A stretch of 64,000 nt of DNA from Anaeramoeba flamelloides (taxonomy: Eukaryota > Metamonada > Anaeramoebidae). This document shows, in pieces, positions 12,244 to 23,486 of the stretch; position 1 is the first letter of the stretch, and each line of letters begins with the position of its first letter. A program made the translations under genes and the position numbers. The notes under the pieces are model-generated. The model did no database searches. It was not told the origin of the DNA and was given only the letters and a program-made list of their open reading frames with translations. Location of the stretch: contig JANTQA010000026.1 in assembly GCA_027625915.1 (NCBI GenBank), positions 6,324,001 through 6,388,000 on the forward strand, written 5' to 3'.

Positions 12244-12734
12244 ATTTATTTTAAAACAAATAGTATTTCAACATTGTCGTTTTAAAAGAACCAATAGATA
12301 TATTTTACTTCTTGAATTGTTTTATTTATTGCTGAAACGATAGCTAATTTCAATACATTATCGCCAGACTCAAATTACATTTTTTGAATTTGTTCAAATA
12401 TATTTCTAAAAATTTCAAAAACAAGTCCCACTCTATTCATTCCCCATCAAATAATAAAATTGTAGTTTTCAAACTTATCAGTTGAAAATTTTTTTACTAG
12501 GAAAAATTTTAGATTGTATAGCTGGTATTTTTGAAAAAAAATATGTTTGAAAAACGTAAAGCACTTCATTTAAAAATTGAAGGGTTCCTTTATTGAACAA
12601 AATACCCAAAAAGAATTAAAAATGAATAGTACTGGTATTGTAATGTAAGATATATAATACAACCAGTTCCATATTTACTTGGAGTTTAATACCAGTTTCT
12701 TTGATCAAAACATGTTTAGGTCTTTTACACCCAT

Positions 12735-13957
12735 TCTAAGGCTACCATAAAATATTAAATAAAACAAAATTGAGTTTTCGATTCTTATTTTCCATTTTCA
12801 AAAAATTTGGAAATATTAGCTATTATTCAAAAAAAAAATTAATAAATGAGCTATTATTCAAATTTTGAAACATCAAAAAAAAATAAAATTCAAGATCCCA
12901 TGAAACTTCAAAATTAACATCCCAAAGAAGTTCAAAAAAAATATCAATATTTACTGATCTTTAAAAATTTATCATTTTTGAACAATATTTTTAAGTGCTT
13001 CAAGAATCTTGAATTTTTTTTTGATGTTTCAAAATTTTAATAATAGCTCATTTATTGAAAATTTTGGGAAAATTATTAAATTTCAAATTTGGTCAAATTT
13101 CAAAATTGGTCAAATTCTCATTTTTTCAAAAAAAGTTAATGTCATTTAAATATATTGACTGTATGTATTTAAAAACATCTTTACGGGTAGGTTAGGGTAT
13201 GTTAAGGTATGTTAGGGCAGGTTAGAGTATACTAGAGTAGGTTTTTGGTGTTTGAATGGTATACTAGGAAATTTTGACAAGGATTTTAAAGAAAAAAAAT
13301 AATTTAGAGAAAATAGACTTTTGTAACTTGTTTTAATGGGAAAAAAAATTACACTTAACTTTGGTGGTTAAAATTGTATTTCGAACAAATTTTTAAAATA
13401 TTTCTTATTGATGATTTCGAAATTTTGGATTTTCTACAATTTAGTAATAAAATACTACCAATCGCAAAATAATCTTTTTGCTTTTTCCTCCCTAAACTAT
13501 AAAAAAACATTAAAAACTTTCATACCAATGTTAATAAACAAGAAACTCTTCTAAAATAAGAAAAAGTTCAATTTGACCAATTTTGAAATTTGACCAAATT
13601 TGAAATTTAATAATATACCCAAAATTTTCAATAAATGAGCTATTATTAAAATTTTGAAACAATAAAAAAAAAAAAATTGAAGACTAATCAAAAACCTAAA
13701 AATATTGTTCAAAAATGATAAATTTTTAAAGATCAGTAAATATTGATATTTTTTTTGAACTTCTTTGGACTGATAATTTTGAAGTTTCATGGGATCTTGA
13801 ATTTTATTTTTTTTTTATTGTTTCAAAAATTTGAATAATAGCTCATTTACCAAATTTTTTTTTGAATAATACCTCTTATTTCCAAATATTTTGAAAATGG
13901 AAAATAAGAACTAAAACTCAATGGTATTTTATTTGTCTTTCTATGGTAGCCTTGGAA
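12735..13957. repeat. Large inverted-repeat element, about 390-bp arms
   Basis: The left arm 12735-13118 is the near-complement of the right arm 13572-13957. Outer ends read AAGGCTACCATA on both sides, and inner arms share GAGCTATTATTCAAATTTTG, AAAATATCAATATTTACTGA and TTGGTCAAATTTCAAAATTG. Each arm itself contains a smaller palindrome around the GAGCTATTATT phrase. The 450-bp centre holds no reading frame of note but carries a 10-bp tandem repeat. A compact relative is at 14388-14824. It is probably a foldback element formed by two nested copies. Confidence 0.8.
13185..13244. repeat. 10-bp tandem repeat, six units
   Basis: Six decamers in register: GGGTAGGTTA, GGGTATGTTA, AGGTATGTTA, GGGCAGGTTA, GAGTATACTA, GAGTAGGTTT. 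It is G-rich on the plus strand, in contrast to the flanks. It sits in the centre of the large inverted-repeat element. It recalls telomere-like GGTTAG phrases but has a different period. Confidence 0.8.
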
Positions 13958-14254
13958 AGACTGTATAACAAAAAAAATACGCGCTTTTTATTCTGAAACA
14001 TGGCTTAGATCTTTCGACACACATTATTTTTACAACAGTAAATTTTGAAATATACCATTTCTCATTTAATTTGTTCTGATCAATATTTACTCAACTATTT
14101 TAGACATTATTCCAGAACTTGAAATCCAAATTTTGCTTAATTATTCAAAACTACGATATTTTGAACTTGAAAATGAAACAAAATTTACACTCAACTTTGA
14201 CTCTCAAAAGGTGTAAAAGACTATTCCTGTTAATTGTAAAATTTTAAGATCTAA

Positions 14255-14387
14255 ATTTTCATTCAAGTTTCCAATCCACTTTACAAGAATTATAAAATAC
14301 ATCATCAAAATCCCCAATTCTAAAAAGGAAAATTATTAATTTAAACTGAAGAATGAGAATTTAATAATTTGAAAAGTTACAGTCTTT
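14255..14387. repeat. Family I palindromic MITE, diverged copy 2
   Basis: Contains AAATTTTCATTCAAGTTTCC, followed by an internal phrase like that of the 12070 copy (ATCAAAATCCCCAATTCTAA). The right inverted repeat is eroded. Assigned by similarity of order to the other three copies. Confidence 0.5.
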
Positions 14388-14824
14388 ACAAGTCTACTAT
14401 AAAATTTTAAATAAAACACAATTGAGTTTTCTATTCTTATTTTCCATTTTCAAAAAATTCCGAAATAAGAGTTATTATATCAAAATTTTTTTCAATAAAT
14501 GAGCTATTATTCAAATTTTTGAAACAATAAAAAAAAAAAAAATTCAAGATCCCATGAAACTTCAAAATTATCAGTCCAAAAGAGTTCAAAAAAAATATCA
14601 ATATTTACTGATCTTTAAAAATTTAGCATTTTTGAACAATATTTTTAGGTTTTTGATTAGTCCTCAATTTTTTTTTTTTTTATTGTTTCAAAAATTTGAA
14701 TAATAGCTCATTTATTGAAAAAAATTTTGATATAATAACTCTTATTTCGGAATTTTTTGAAAATGGAAAATAAGAATAGAAAATTCAATTTTGTTTTATT
14801 TACAATTTTATGGTAGCCTTGGAA
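14388..14824. repeat. 437-bp foldback element related to 12735-13957
   Basis: The ends are inverted copies of CTACTATAAAATTTTAAAT / ACAATTTTATGGTAG, followed by TTCTTATTTTCCATTTTC and its complement. The middle carries the GAGCTATTATTCAAATTTTT palindrome. It is a near-complete simple version of the family that makes up the arms of the 12735 element. Confidence 0.8.
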
Positions 14825-14829
14825 CGGTT

Positions 14830-15941
14830 GTACATTTACTGTTTGTTAAACAATCGGTGTTGAATTCAATAAATATTTTTTATCAACTTTTTATTTTGTT
14901 TTAGTGAATTTTTTGGTTTTTAATTGTTGTTCTGGAAATTGTTGGAATTTGTTTGTGTTTTTTAATTGTTAATGAGATTAAAAATTTTCCAGGGTGTGTT
15001 TATTTTTCAAAAAGAAGCATAGTTAGATCATTAAACTTTACACCCATCAAGATACAATCTAAAAATTTTTTTTAAAGATCCTTAAAAATATTTTTAAATA
15101 TTCTAATTAAATGAAAACAGAAAGATCTTCCTTACCCAATGAGAAATAATATTTTGAGAGATCTAATCCGCTCTCATTATTATATTAAATATATTTTCAA
15201 ATGATTTGACCAATGCTCTTGTAGAATGTTAATGGTATATAATTTCGGCTAATAAACTTTAATTTCTATTCTGGGATATTTTTTCATCTAGGATTCTTGG
15301 TTCTCCCAAATAATATCACAAAAAAATTCCAGGTAAATAAATAAAAGTTTACCAATAATAACAAGAGATGATTTTCAGGCTATTGGCTAAAGGTAAAAAT
15401 TGAAAATAAAGTTAAATTTTGGGATCATTTCATTTTTCATAAAAAATTGAAAAATTTTGAAATCATTTTGCACATTTAGACGGATACAAAACAGTTTTTC
15501 CGAAAAGTTTCATATATTTACTCTTCTTGTTTTTTTTTGATCAAACTCAAAGATCTGGTGTTTGTGGATTTTGATAACAGTTTGTATAAATTTGATTGGG
15601 TTAGTTCAAAAATAGATGAATGAAGTTGGAAGATCGTGGAAACAATCATTTGGTAAAATATACAATTGTAAATACTATTTAGGTTTTTGAAAAAACAGTT
15701 TTACTGAACTGTATTTTTAACGGACAACAGTATAAATTTCAAAAGCATACAATTAAGGATTATTCGAATTTTATTCCCAGTGGCTATTACTTTTATACCC
15801 GCAACACGAATTAGGAACTCAAAAGAAGGTTGAGTTAATAGATCTTGTTAAAATGTAAAATTTAGGTTTTTTTGATTAAGGCAAAAAGAATTTACTTTCC
15901 AAATCCAAAGATTTTCACTCAAAATTTTTGAATTCAAAAAT
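14830..15941. other. AT-rich spacer, no gene seen
   Basis: No coding frame, RNA gene or recognisable element ends. Confidence 0.5.
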
Positions 15942-16046
15942 GATATTGGGAAAATGTCACTCCACTTTATATTGAAGTATGTTAGAGTTGGTGGTGAGTG
16001 TATCCACCCATTTGAAAAGAAAGTGGAGTGACATTTTCCCAATATC
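15942..16046. repeat. 105-bp MITE with perfect 27-bp inverted repeats
   Basis: GATATTGGGAAAATGTCACT continuing CCACTTT at the left is exactly complementary to the right end, which finishes CCCAATATC. The 50-bp loop is unique and GC-richer. Perfect arms suggest recent origin. No other copy was seen in the window, and no clear target-site duplication. Confidence 0.8.
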
Positions 16047-16617
16047 AAAAAAAATAGCTTTTTATTTTTGCCTTGTTTTGTTGGGATTTTTCCAAAAGTT
16101 TTTGGGATCAATAAATGATTTTACTCAAAATCTTAAATTGCTAAAAATTGGCAATATTTTGACTTTCCCTCAATTCACTATATTTTCAAGGTCTTAATCT
16201 ATTTACTGATTTATATTTCAATGCTCACAGAACATAAAATTCAGATAGTCCTTAAAAACAAAAAAAATACTCTTTAAAAAAAAAAACAACAATTACTCAT
16301 AAAATGCAATTTATGTTTGGAAATTTTTACTTGATTTTCCTTTTTCATTTTTTACTCAAACTTTGAATAAAGCATTTTATGAAGTCATGTGTTAAGAAAC
16401 TCTGTAAAATTACCTGTTCTTCAAAATATTCTTGGTCCTGGAATGTTTGATAAGAAACAGTTCCAAGATTTATAAAAAGGGAAATTGAACTAAATATTTT
16501 TTGAAATTTATTAGAATTTATCAGTATTTACAAAAACAATATAAAAAATGTTCAAAAACACAAACTAAAAACCCAAAACGGATTATTGAACAAACTGTAA
16601 TTGTAAAAGAAAAAAAT

Positions 16618-16805
16618 CAAAATTTTCATTCAGATTTCCAAATCAAACACACCTCTCAAGAATTAAAATATCGAACATCAAAGCCTCCACAATTCTCAAA
16701 AGCAAATGAATGATTTAAGCTTCTTTTCAGAATTAAAAATTTGAAATGTTCCTTGACTTGGATGGGAAAATCTTTTTTTAGATGAAAGATGAATGACAAT
16801 TGTGT
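16618..16805. repeat. Family I palindromic MITE, copy 3
   Basis: Shares AAAATTTTCATTCAGATTTCC-type ends, the internal phrase around ATCAAAGCCTCCACAATTCT, and flanking segments with the copies at 12070 and 25705. The sequence just upstream (about 16390-16530) also recurs inverted at 20420-20560. Confidence 0.65.
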
Positions 16806-16896
16806 TCCTTTATTTTGAAACAAATAGTAATAACAAATCACATGAATCAGAATCTTCTATGAAAAAACCAAAGAACAACTTGTTTACAGTATGATA

Positions 16897-18759
16897 CAGT
16901 ATGGTAAAATATTTGGGACAATTAGATTTTAATTGGGACTGGTTTTGTGTAAGACAGGGTTTTATAATTGGGACATTTTTTAAAACCAAGATGAGTTGTA
17001 TTGGGATTTTGACTTTTATTTGGGACAGTTTTTTTTATGAGACATTTTTTAGTGTCCCTTTCATTATAATTGTGACATTTTTTTTGAGAGACAAGACTTT
17101 TAAATTGGGACACTTTACTCAAAAACCAGTCAAAAAATTTCACCAAACCTTTAGATTGTATTTTGGAGAAATAAACTAAAAAACCAAACAGATCCTTTCG
17201 AAATTGAAACCAGTACACTCACCATTAATTCTCTTCCTTATTCCCAAAACAAACAGTCTTTACTGAAGAAAACAATTGAAAAAAAACTCACATTTAAAGA
17301 TCCCTTTCTTTGAACCATTTCAAAAAAAAAAAAAAAATATGGCTGTTCAAAACTGATGAAAACAAAGAAGCAGAGAAACCGAAAAAAAGAATATGGACAG
17401 AAACAAATCCAAATAAACGATCAAGTTTGTAAGAAAAAAAGAATAGAAAGAATAGAAAGGTTTATTTTAGAAAAATTTTAAAAATAATTTAAAAAAGAGA
17501 GATGGTTTGATGAAACTGGTTTGATATATTTGACAATTTAAAAGCTTTTCGGTTGTTTTTTGTTGGTTTGACTTATTATTTGTTTTTTGAACCGGTGTAC
17601 TATTTAGTGTTCTGATTTTATGAAAGTTTGTATTATTAACACCACTTTTCGATTTCTTTTTCTTTTTTTGTTGGTTTTTTGCTTTTTGTAGTTTTCTTTT
17701 GCTTTTTCATTTGATTAGACCTTTTCTTTTTATTAGTGTAACTGCATTACTTTTCTCAGTATCTTTTCCCACTGGGACGTACTTCTCCTTCACCGCTTTG
17801 TTTTGTGGATTTGATTTGTTGTTGATTGTTTGTTTTAGCGTATTAATACCATCAAGACTAGATTTTTTTTTCAAAAAGTCATTGTGTAAAAAATAAACAA
17901 AAAAAAATGAAAAAAGTGATAAAAATACACGACAAGAATAGCACAAAAATTGTAGTCACTTTTTTTCCTTAGCAACACTTTGTTTTTTTAAAATTGTTCC
18001 AAATTTTGAAAGGAATTAGAAGATCACAATGCAACAACTTTCAATTTAAAAGTTTTTACTAGTTATACTTTTACAAACATGTAATTTAAACAACTTTCCA
18101 ATTTTTGGTTTTCATAAAAAGAGTTTCAGGTTATTGAAAGTTTACAAATATTTTTCTTTGAGATAACTTTCAAAAATTTCAATTAAATTCAAAATGTTAT
18201 CTTTTGTTTATTATTATTTTTATCCCTTTTTTTGGCGAACAAAAGTTTGTATCAAGTATTTGAAATTTGAAACAATATGAAAGAATATCAGAGACTGAAG
18301 TCTCGCAGACTGTCAGCCTGGAAGTTCGAAAAAGTCTTGAAAGTATTTGTATGGATTGTGCTATTCTTGTCGTGTATTTGTTTTCAAAATTAAGAGTATT
18401 TCCGAAGAATCTAATAGAAAGAAGAAAAAATTATATGGAAAATTACGTAGAAATTATGCTTTTTTTCAAATAAAAAAAAAGGAGTGAAGATCTCTTGAAA
18501 CAAACAAATACATTCAGGTTCAAAAAATTGATAATTTAAATTTCTTTGAAAATTCTCTACCAAGATATAAAAAGTTGTCCCAGTTTTTAAAACATAGTCC
18601 AATTTAAAAAATGTCTCTCAAAAAAACTGTCGCAAATAAAAGTCAAAATCCCAATACCACTCATCTTGGTTTTAAAAAAATGTCCCAATTATAAAACCCT
18701 GTCTTACACGAAACCCGTTCCAAGTAAATTCTTATTGTCCCAAATATTTTACCATACTG
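16897..18759. mobile_element. 1.86-kb TA-flanked DNA element with long inverted repeats
   Basis: Left end CAGTATGGTAAAATATTTGG and right end the complement, each followed by TA (16895-16896 and 18760-18761), as in Tc1/mariner-type insertions. The inverted repeats extend at least 150 bases and carry many direct copies of a box like TTGGGACA, complemented on the right as TGTCCCAA. No transposase is recognisable, so it is probably non-autonomous. A 447-bp element of another family sits inside at 17928. A stretch of more complex sequence at 17715-17875 may be captured coding DNA (minus frame includes KAVKEKYVPVGKDTEKSNAV). Confidence 0.85.
17928..18374 (+). mobile_element. 447-bp TA-flanked MITE, family A, full-length copy
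   Basis: Ends CACGACAAGAATAGCAC and GTGCTATTCTTGTCGTG are perfect 17-bp inverted repeats, with TA on both sides. The interior is not palindromic and carries a structured GC-richer patch near the right end (CAGACTGTCAGCCTGG). Diverged or truncated relatives are at 23068-23427 (inverted) and 35806-36251. No protein is encoded. Confidence 0.9.
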
Positions 18760-18761
18760 TA

Positions 18762-19789
18762 CAATTAAAATTTGAATTAGGTACCTTTTAAAACTATTTT
18801 ATAAAAGTTGAAATTAAAACAGAGTAGAGAATATTCTTCAGCAAAGTGTAAGACCAATTAATCATTAATTTCGATGAAAATAAATGTTCAAATTTTAACA
18901 CTACTTTCTTAAGAAAGCAAAGAGAAAAGAAACCAAGAAAGTTCTTAACTAAAAAATTGGAATCCCCTTAAATAACCAATATCAGATCCAGTGGATTTTT
19001 ACTTTTTCTAAAGTTTTTCACATTCGTTCATTTAAAATTTGAGTTTATATTTAACAATTAAACATCATTTCTGAAATACGGAGTGCTTAACAGTTTTCAC
19101 AGATAGCTTGTTTTTTTTTCCAAAAATCGATTCGTAATTGCTTCAAATTCTTCATCAATTCCATCACACACGCAACTGTTCACACATACAAAACACATTA
19201 CGAAATTTACTTTTGGAATTTCCAATTTTAACTCAAAATTGAAATCATTCTTTATAACTCTTATGTCATTGTTGTTCTTATTTTATTTTTTTCAACAATC
19301 GGCAACAAGATAAAACAAAAGCATGTAACAGTGGATACTAATTGGAATAAATTATTTATTTGTCGGTTTTTATCCAAGAAGACATGTGTACATTTCAATT
19401 TTTTTTATGTATTTTAACAAACGTTTTTTTTTTTTTCTCTCTCCTCTCTCTCTTTTGTTGAGTTGCTTTTTTGCTACTCCTTTTAGGAATATTTTTTTTT
19501 TCTAATTCCGATTGGTTTCATCTATTTATTTGAATCCTTCAATTTTGTGTTTTTCTGTTCTTTATTATTATGCTTTTTTTTTGGTTTTGATTAGAATAAA
19601 AAAGATAACGAGGATCGATCTGTTCAGATGATCTTTTCTTTCTTTTTACAAATTTTCAAATCTGCAAATAAATCTAAAGAAGTGACCAAGTAGGTTGTTG
19701 TAATTCGAAATGCAAAGTTTCAAATTGCTCTTTGTTTTAAATTATTCTTCAAAACAAAAACTTTAGACACAAGTGCTTAAATTACAAAC
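18762..19789. other. AT-rich spacer, no gene seen
   Basis: T-runs, a short TC tract near 19435-19455 and no coding-like frame. Nothing recognised. Confidence 0.5.
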
Positions 19790-19790
19790 G

Positions 19791-19930
19791 GTTAAAAATT
19801 TTCACTTCCTTTTCTATTTTCTTTTTCTATTTTCAAATAAAGATCGAGTGACACAAACTACAGCCTACTTCTTTGAGAATTCTATTAGTAAAGAAAAATA
19901 TGGAAAAAGAAGTGAAAATTTTTTCCCATT
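19791..19930. repeat. Family E MITE, diverged copy
   Basis: Inverted ends of the form AAAATTTTCACTTCCTTTTC and GAAAAAGAAGTGAAAATTTT enclose about 85 bases that resemble the copies at 32300 and 63023 (TTTCAAATAAAGATC and similar). Confidence 0.65.
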
Positions 19931-20281
19931 AATGAAACAATTACCAGTAGTAAGGAGAGTAATTCAAAACTCATTACATTTATTCCAGCAAACAAAAGGT
20001 AAAATGGAGTTTCTTGTATCCAACCGAACTTACTTGATGAGTAACACAAGAGCAAATTCGGATCTCACTGATTTTTAAAAGGGTTTTGCTTCAGAATGTG
20101 AAGATTATTTGTCATTTGAATTCCAAATGGCAGAAAATTACCAGTAGGATCCTTTTAACAGTTACGCAATAACCTTTCTTCTGGGGACACTGTATAACCA
20201 TTCTGATTTTTAGAACAAATCCTGTATTTTGTAAAAAAAAAAGATTTTTTCATAGTAAATTTCCTCTCGATATCTCAGATA

Positions 20282-20409
20282 CAGCTGTTTTAAAAAAGTG
20301 TGAACTCAAAGTTTTATAAGTAGGGATTAAAACTGTCTAATTGATATGTTTTAATCAGTTCAGTCAACATCTAATAAAAATTTTGGTACATACTTTTTTA
20401 AAACAGCTG
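20282..20409. repeat. 128-bp TA-flanked MITE, CAGCTGTTTT ends
   Basis: CAGCTGTTTTAAAAAAGT at the left and its exact complement at the right, flanked by TA at 20280-20281 and 20410-20411. The internal 90 bases are unique. Typical of a small non-autonomous TA-targeting element. Confidence 0.85.
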
Positions 20410-20582
20410 TACTGATAAATTCTAATAAATTTCATAAAAATTTTTAGTTCAATTTCCATTTTAATAAATCTTGGAACTGTTTCTTATCAAACAGCCCACC
20501 ACAAAGAATATTTTGAAGAACAACTAATTTTACAGAGTTTCTTAGCAGTTTACCACATAAAATGTTGGATAGTGATATAATC

Positions 20583-23066
20583 TGTAGACATTTGTAGACT
20601 TTCGACATTAGTCTACAAATATATGTAAATAAATTAAAAAAAATAAAGTCTACAAAATTGTCGGCATATTTCAGTCGACAAAGTATGAAAATGATTTTTT
20701 TTGGCCCAAAGTTCGATTCTTTCATGAATTATTTTTTTGTCTTAAGTCTAATTAATTTAAGGTTTTTTAGTTTTTTTTTCAATAGTAAAAAGTTTATAAA
20801 ATTTAAATTTTTTTTTTGAAATAAGTATTTAAATGTTAAATAATTCTAATCTAATTATATATAATAAAATTCTCAAAATTAACTAGTTTAGTAAATAATT
20901 TTTTAATTATTTTTTTTACTTTAACTTCTTCAAAAATGACATCTCCTGCAGAAGATTTTAACAAAAAAATTACTCAATCAAAAAACGGAAAAACAAAATA
21001 AAAGAAAGAAATTGATAGAGAAATATAAAAAAGAACCCAAAAGAGTTTCCCAAAAAACTATTATTTAGAGGATTTAATTATTATTTATCCAAAATTCACC
21101 CAACATCTGGAAATTATTATTATAGATGTATAAACAGAAAAGAGAAATGTAAGGCAAGATTTACATTCGACCCAAAAACATTTAAAATCACTATTACTCA
21201 AAAATCACATATAAATTTAGGAAAAAATTGTAAACCCTTGGAAAATATCAAAAAAACCACCTTTGCTCCTGATTTTGATAATATTATATCTGAAATGGTT
21301 AATGAGAAAAAAACAACAAAGGAATTTTTACAAATTTAATAAAGCACTCTGAAAAAAACAATACGACTCTTGCTCCTTTTTTGACACAAAATCAAATTAA
21401 AAATAAAATCAAATATCAAATCCAATCTGAAAGACCAACAAACACCTTAGAAAAAATAACTTTTGGTAAAGAATTAACTCATGAAGGATTTGAATTTTTA
21501 CAAATTTATCAAGAAGTTCCATTTAAAATGATTTCTTGGAGTTCTTTTGAAATGATCAATGTTATGAGATCATCTTCTCATTTATTCGTAGATGGAACTT
21601 TCCTCTCTGCTCCAAATACTTTTTCTCAATTAATAAATTTATCAGTTTATGACATACAAACAAATTGTTTTGTTGTTACAAACTATAGTTTAATTGACTC
21701 AAAATTTGAAAATAATTATGATAATCTTTTCTTTCAACTCTTTCAAAAAATTCCAAATTTTTGCCCGCAATTTATTACTTGTGATTTCGAAAAAGCATAA
21801 ACAAATAGTTTACAGAAAAAATCCCCGAAATCAAAAATTATACATTGTTATTTTCATTTCGCTCAATGCCTTGTAAGAAGAATTCGAACAACTGGAAATA
21901 AAAATAATCAAGAATTATTTCAAATTTTTGAGAAATTAAAAAAATTTGTTGATTTGAATCCACAATTATTATTTAAGAAATGGAAAAAAATATATTTGAA
22001 TAATGATGATTCAAAAATTCAAAATTTTCTAAATTATTTTTATAAAATTTTTTTCAAACAACATCCTCCTGTTACTTGGAATGTTTCTTCTTTTTGTAAG
22101 AATATTATGAAAACAAATGCATTTTTGGAAGGAAATAATGCTTTATTAAATAAAATATTTAATCACAAAAAACCAACTTTGGAAAATTTTATTATACAAA
22201 TTAGAAAACTCGAAAATGAATCCATGTTAATACTTAGAGATCAAAGAAAGAGAAAATCGAATCAAAATCAAAAATTTAACTATAATAAAAATTTTAAATT
22301 TAAAATTAAAGAGGATAAATTAAAATGGAAAAAATTTCAGAAAAAAAATTGAAAAGTTTATAATAACCAAACAGAAGAAACAAACACCAATATCTATTAA
22401 AAGCAAAGGTTATAATTATAATTTACAAAATAAATGGAAACAAAGTCAAAAAAAACCAAATAAAAATAAAAATAAAAATAAAAATAAAAAACAACAAATA
22501 AAATGTTCAAATTGTGGTAAATATGGACATAATAAAAGAACATGTTCAAAAAAATAATCGAATTTTATATTTTTATCCCATTTTAACAATTTTTTGTTTA
22601 ACAAATAATTACACAAATCTTAATTCTAAGCTCTTTTTTTACTTTTTCTTTCAACTTTTTTATTGTCCTTTTACTCCTTATTTTACTCAATATACACTCT
22701 TGCTCTCAAAATAAAATTTCCACAAAACATAAATTTTAATAATTGGTTAGTTTGCTTTTTTTATTATTAGATTTTTTTTAGTAAAATTACAAATAAAACG
22801 ATAAAGTTATTTAAATTACTTTATACGTATTTTTTTCAAAAAAAAAATAGTTTGACATTTAACAATAAATTACTCCTTTATTAAAAAAATAATTGAAATC
22901 CTTCCTCAATAAAAAAAAAACTCTTGAATTGTGAATAGAACTTTGGACAAAAAAATCATCTTTATACTTTGTCGACTGAACTATGCCGACAATTTTGTAG
23001 ACTTTATTTTTTTTAATTATTTTTATATATTTGTAGACTAATGTCGAAAGTCTACAAATGTCTACA
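20583..23066 (+). mobile_element. MULE (Mutator-like) DNA transposon, 2.48 kb
   Basis: Terminal inverted repeats of about 115 bases, starting TGTAGACATTTGTAGACTTT, are nearly identical at 20583-20705 and 22945-23066. They contain repeated TAGAC/GTCTA boxes and, at the inner side, a shared CAGTCGACAAAGTAT. Between them is one transposase gene on the plus strand with FLYWCH, MULE and zinc-knuckle segments. Long TIRs of such similarity indicate recent activity. No clear 9-bp target duplication was found: the left flank is a repeat also seen at 16390-16530 and the right flank is a family A fragment. Confidence 0.93.
20936..22557 (+). pseudogene. MULE transposase, frame-broken
   Basis: Transposase of a Mutator-like element, which cuts and rejoins DNA at the TIRs. 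Segments in order: a possible ATG at 20936; a FLYWCH-type zinc-binding region at about 21055-21340 (FNYYLSK, YYYRCINRKEKCKARF, then SHINLG); the MULE DDE core with VDGTFLSAPNTFSQLINLSV (first Asp, about 21590), CPQFITCDFEKA (second Asp, about 21770) and CYFHFAQCLVRRIRTTGNK (about 21845); NAFLEGNNALLNK supplying the acidic third residue (about 22115); and a C-terminal CCHC knuckle CSNCGKYGHNKRTC ending at a stop at 22555-22557. The stretches lie in different frames, with about four interruptions (after codon 21, near 21337, at 21798 and at 22350). The copy therefore looks recently inactivated, unless some breaks are read errors. Confidence 0.88.
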
Positions 23067-23067
23067 T

Positions 23068-23427
23068 TTTACAACTTTTACCCAAATTTCAAATACTTGA
23101 TACAAACTTTTGTAAGCCAAAAAAAGGGATAAAAATAATAATAAACAAAAGATAACATTTTGAATTTAATTGAAATTTTTGAAAGTTATCTCAAAGAAAA
23201 ATATTTGTAAACTTTCAATAATCTGAAACTCTTTTTATGGAAAACCAAAAATTGGAAAGTTGTTTAAATTACATTATTTTTAAAAGTTTGACTTGTAAAA
23301 ACTTTTAAATTGAAAGTTCTTGAATTTTGATCTTGTAATTCCTTTCAAAATTTGGAACAATTTCAAAAAAACAAAGTGTTGTTAATGTAAAAAAAGTGAC
23401 TACAATTGTTGTGCTATTCTTGTCGTG
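23068..23427 (-). mobile_element. Family A MITE, truncated copy next to eL13
   Basis: Reverse complement of about 350 bases of the 17928 element, ending with the intact terminus GTGCTATTCTTGTCGTG at 23427. The other end is lost where the MULE begins. It ends only 59 bases before the eL13 start codon, so it must overlap the promoter or 5' UTR. Confidence 0.88.
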
Positions 23428-23486
23428 TTTCAAAAAACAAAATTTCATTTTTTTTAAACTTTTTCTAATTTTTATTTCCCAAGGTA

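Noticed and set aside
13185-13244. Interstitial telomere
   Set aside because: Period of ten with several variants; it does not match a fixed telomere repeat and sits inside a foldback element.
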